DNA of 64,000 bases from Clavelina lepadiformis. Its lineage: Eukaryota; Chordata; Ascidiacea; Aplousobranchia; Clavelinidae. This document shows, in pieces, positions 61,171 to 64,000 of this stretch. The notes below the pieces were generated by a model. It saw nothing but the letters and a program-made list of their open reading frames with translations, had not been told where the DNA came from and did no database searches. Both the position numbers and the translations under genes were made by a program. How positions within the stretch are numbered: the stretch's first letter is position 1; each line of letters opens with the position of its first letter. The stretch covers positions 8,992,501 to 9,056,500 of the forward strand of contig NC_135241.1 of the NCBI RefSeq assembly GCF_947623445.1, given 5' to 3'.

Positions 61171-64000
61171 GAACAATGCAGTTAAAGTTAAAACCATTCA
61201 CTGTGAAGGTTGGGCTCCTCCAATGACGTGTGCTGATCGCTGTCTGTTCCGTCTGATCTTTGAGTCTTACCTTTATTTAGATTTGCCCCATGTTGAATGA
61301 AACATATTTCGGTCAAATTAACTTATTATCAAGGCAAGACATTTTTATAAATATTAAAATATATGAAGGCCTATAAAAGGAAGATCTAACTAAATTCATT
61401 TAAATATCTCATACAAAAAGAACTAAATAAAAAAATAATGTAAATTCGCATGCAATATGAATTAAACTCAAAAAATGTAACAAAGATCGTATAAAGCCCT
61501 GATCTAATTTAATCTTTTACAATTTTAAATCAAAATTTTAGTATTTAAAGGTAATAATATTGAATAACATTTCCAAACGATATGGAAAATGTAGCTTAAA
61601 CTTTAACAGTAGCTTACACTACTTTTATGTTTTTGAAATTATTTAAAATTTGTTTAAACTTATTTGAATTCTTTAAAACTGTAATTTAAATTTACATGAA
61701 TCAATTCATTTCTATTTCTATCAGAAATACATCGATAAGAAAATTAATTGGTTAACTTTCAATGGGCTGTTGATTAATTAATCTTTAAATACAAGGAAAA
61801 TAATTTCGTTTTGATTGCAAAACTTTTTTGATCGAGTGGTTTAACAGGTAACCCATATCAACTGCAAGTATGAGTAATAGCATAGTTAACCACTAACCAG
61901 AGAACCGATAACCAACATAAATTGCAAATAAATTACAGATTAAGTAATGAGTAAATCGGTAATCAAATTCACGCCTCTCAGTGCGTAATCCCTTTAATGA
62001 TTTACACTGTGGTTTATCTATACGCGTGTTTTTGAATGAATTTGTACCTGAGACCTTTTGTAGCAATGAAATAACAGCACATTTGTTTGAAGTCTGCATC
62101 CACGTTGACTTAATTAAGACTTGTAAACATGTTAAAATTCGCTGAAGCTTTGCAAAGATCTGTGTATGACTTTGCTAACTTGTTTGACTGGTGGCATACT
62201 GTTTCGTTTTAGTAGTCTGTATATACTTGGGTGGATATTATCGTTTGTGACTCTTACACTTAGAAATGGATGGATGGATAGACGATGGAGCACTACACCT
62301 AAGGTACATAATGGATTAATTATTATCGGTATGAGCTGAATGACTGTAAATTGATCGAGCGCATGATGGAATCACGACCGGTCGGTATAATTAAGAGACT
62401 TTCCGTGACTCATTAATCACGTGGGGTATATAAATCAATTCGAAACGATAACGGCTATAAGGTCAATCCCAACAATCCCAACGGAAGAAGAAAGACAAAA
62501 GTAAAAGCCAAGAAGCAACTAAACCCAAGAGACTCAGGTTAACATCGATACTCAAGTTCTGTTTTAAAAAGTCGCACCAAGGAAAGGATTTCAATGACCG
62601 ACATACTATGTTTATATTCCATCTTACGCATAACACTATAATTACTGCTGTCTTTTTGTCTTGATGAGTAAGCACTTTGGGCAAGGGCCGAAAAAAGGGT
62701 CGAAGTGTTTTGCTGTTACGCACAATTTCAGGTAAACATTCAGTTGCTTCATCACCGATCAAAGTTCACGTCAATTGTTCGTACACACCGGGAAACTTTA
62801 CCAAATAGATTGCGGTTAATATCGGTTAAACATAAGGCAACGTTTTGTACTCGTTTTTGACGTGTTCATATTGTTTATGAAGACTGCATGCTAAAGCGGA
62901 AAGTGACAGTTGCAACTGGTAACATTATAAATACAAATGCCCAATCGCTTTTGTTGTTTACGCACATGCAAATAGGAGAAAGTAAACGAGCTCCTCCCTA
63001 CTTTACTGCTTACTTTATGACGTTTTAGCAGTTTAATAAACGGCGATTGGCTTTGTATATGGGCGAATTACGCAATTTTGTTGCCTGTGCCAATTCGTAT
63101 TGCTGAAGCCATTTCAGCAAAACACTGAGTCAGCTACATCTCACAAGAGTTGCAACACAACTATTTGTGATCATTAGAAGCTCAGTTGAAAGGCTACTTT
63201 GCAAGTTGGAAAAAGAATTAGAAAAGAAACATAATCTTATGAAAGTGTAAATTGCAGCAGATTTTCGAAGTATGAGACATCTATCACATTACGGTTTAGA
63301 AAGTGCTTTACATTCTTTCATATCGTTTCATATGGATAGTATAAATCGCAGATTTTGCATTTAGAGCGAAGTAATCGTGGAATATTACAGTATGATATCT
63401 CGTATACAGCTTTGCCAACATAATTATTGGAAATCTTTCTGCAAAGTCAGTTTTATGCTCGAGGGCCTGTCGTACAGGCCCTCTGCGGTTGCACAGCTCA
63501 CGCAGCTCTAAGAAAGCTCTTACTGTATTCCAAACGTAAACAATAACGTGTTTCGTTTATTCTGGTATGAATTAATACGGTGACTTGAAAAATGTAATCA
63601 CTTTAATAAAGCAATTTTTGCGCAGATGTCATCCCATTAAATTGCGTTTTCTGAATAAGCCTACTTTTGTAAAAAATGAATAAGTTGAACAATGAACACA
63701 GTTAATATTGCCAATGGTACTTCACATGACTTTCTATATCGTGGATCAAATTGGTATTAAGTAATGGAACGTTGGAATGCACGTAATAAAGCGCTTAAGG
63801 CATGTTGGACAATAGACAGTTATTTACTTGAGCATGTTGATGCTCTCCAGGTCTCATATTTCAGGATTAGCCGTTAGAAGCACTCAGACACTCTTGTGCT
63901 TTGTTTCTGCAGCAATTGTAACCTAATTTCTAATTTTGACACAAAAACAGGTGTGACGTATTGTTTTGATGGCGCCTTCTCTAGCTCAAGCAAATCAACG
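61171..64000. other. Right end of the window, no clear gene
   Basis: Mostly AT-rich. A minus-strand frame at 62463-62762 starts with ATG, has a GTAAGA donor-like site at about codon 45 and an in-frame acceptor, and ends in a hydrophobic segment. It could be a small membrane protein, but nothing confirms it. A tight hairpin lies at 63461-63483. Confidence 0.35.
63461..63483. repeat. Perfect 9-bp-stem hairpin
   Basis: GAGGGCCTG, a five-base loop TCGTA, then CAGGCCCTC. The stem is fully paired and GC-rich in an AT-rich context. It does not match the histone 3' stem-loop consensus, and no function is assigned. Confidence 0.8.

Noticed and set aside
62463-62762. Minus-strand 99-codon frame with donor- and acceptor-like sites
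   Set aside because: No recognised domain; the GTAAGA and CAG are suggestive but the protein ends in a short hydrophobic tail typical of random AT-rich reading frames.
1-64000. CRISPR arrays, bacterial operons, rRNA operons and retroviral proviruses
   Set aside because: No regularly spaced repeats, ribosome-binding sites, LTR pairs or gag-pol-like frames were seen; the genes are spliced and animal-like.

Overview
This is eukaryotic, AT-rich DNA from an animal. Genes are split by short GT-AG introns, 3' ends carry AATAAA signals, and decayed LINEs and DNA-transposon fragments lie between and inside genes. Gene content (a PDZ-containing nitric oxide synthase, a BK-channel beta-type subunit, a peptide precursor with a natriuretic-like ring), compact introns and two intronless genes suggest an invertebrate chordate, most likely a tunicate. 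That assignment is inference; the sequence contains no species marker.

Layout. 1-3047: no gene recognised. 3048-6227: two intronless plus-strand genes about 520 bp apart, a BAF57/SMARCE1 HMG-box chromatin subunit and an FBXO22-like F-box/FIST protein. 6667-12964: a 13-exon plus-strand gene for an unrecognised 388-residue protein, reconstructed here from phase-compatible exons; a 387-bp hAT-type MITE with a perfect 8-bp duplication sits in one intron. 13.1-22 kb: a transposon-rich stretch with two further hAT-type elements (one holding the start of a BED-finger-like transposase), a decayed LINE, a pogo/Tigger-like element and one end of an inverted-repeat family. 22024-34847: nitric oxide synthase, plus strand; the last two exons of a PDZ domain, then 27 exons from an ATG at 25938 giving 1156 residues with intact heme, pterin, calmodulin, FMN, FAD and NADPH segments. 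34.9-48.2 kb: no gene recognised apart from a second decayed LINE. 48296-50710: a four-exon secreted peptide precursor of exactly 151 residues. 53155-57921, minus strand and convergent with it: a four-exon gene with the two-TM, four-cysteine plan of BK-channel beta subunits. 58.7-61.2 kb: a long terminal-inverted-repeat element, an unidentified protein relic with two stops, and a third LINE fragment. The remainder to 64000 has no clear gene.

Main result. The 48-58 kb segment holds the most interesting biology. The peptide precursor ends in a disulfide ring (Cys122-Cys139) containing Phe-Gly, then three residues, then Asp-Arg-Leu, and closing Gly-Cys. This is the signature of vertebrate natriuretic peptides, with one extra ring residue and a second upstream cysteine pair. 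Together with NOS (NO-cGMP) and the BK-beta-like gene, about 36 kb contains three components of pathways that converge on cGMP and BK channels in vertebrate smooth muscle. The proximity may be chance, but each gene deserves checking.
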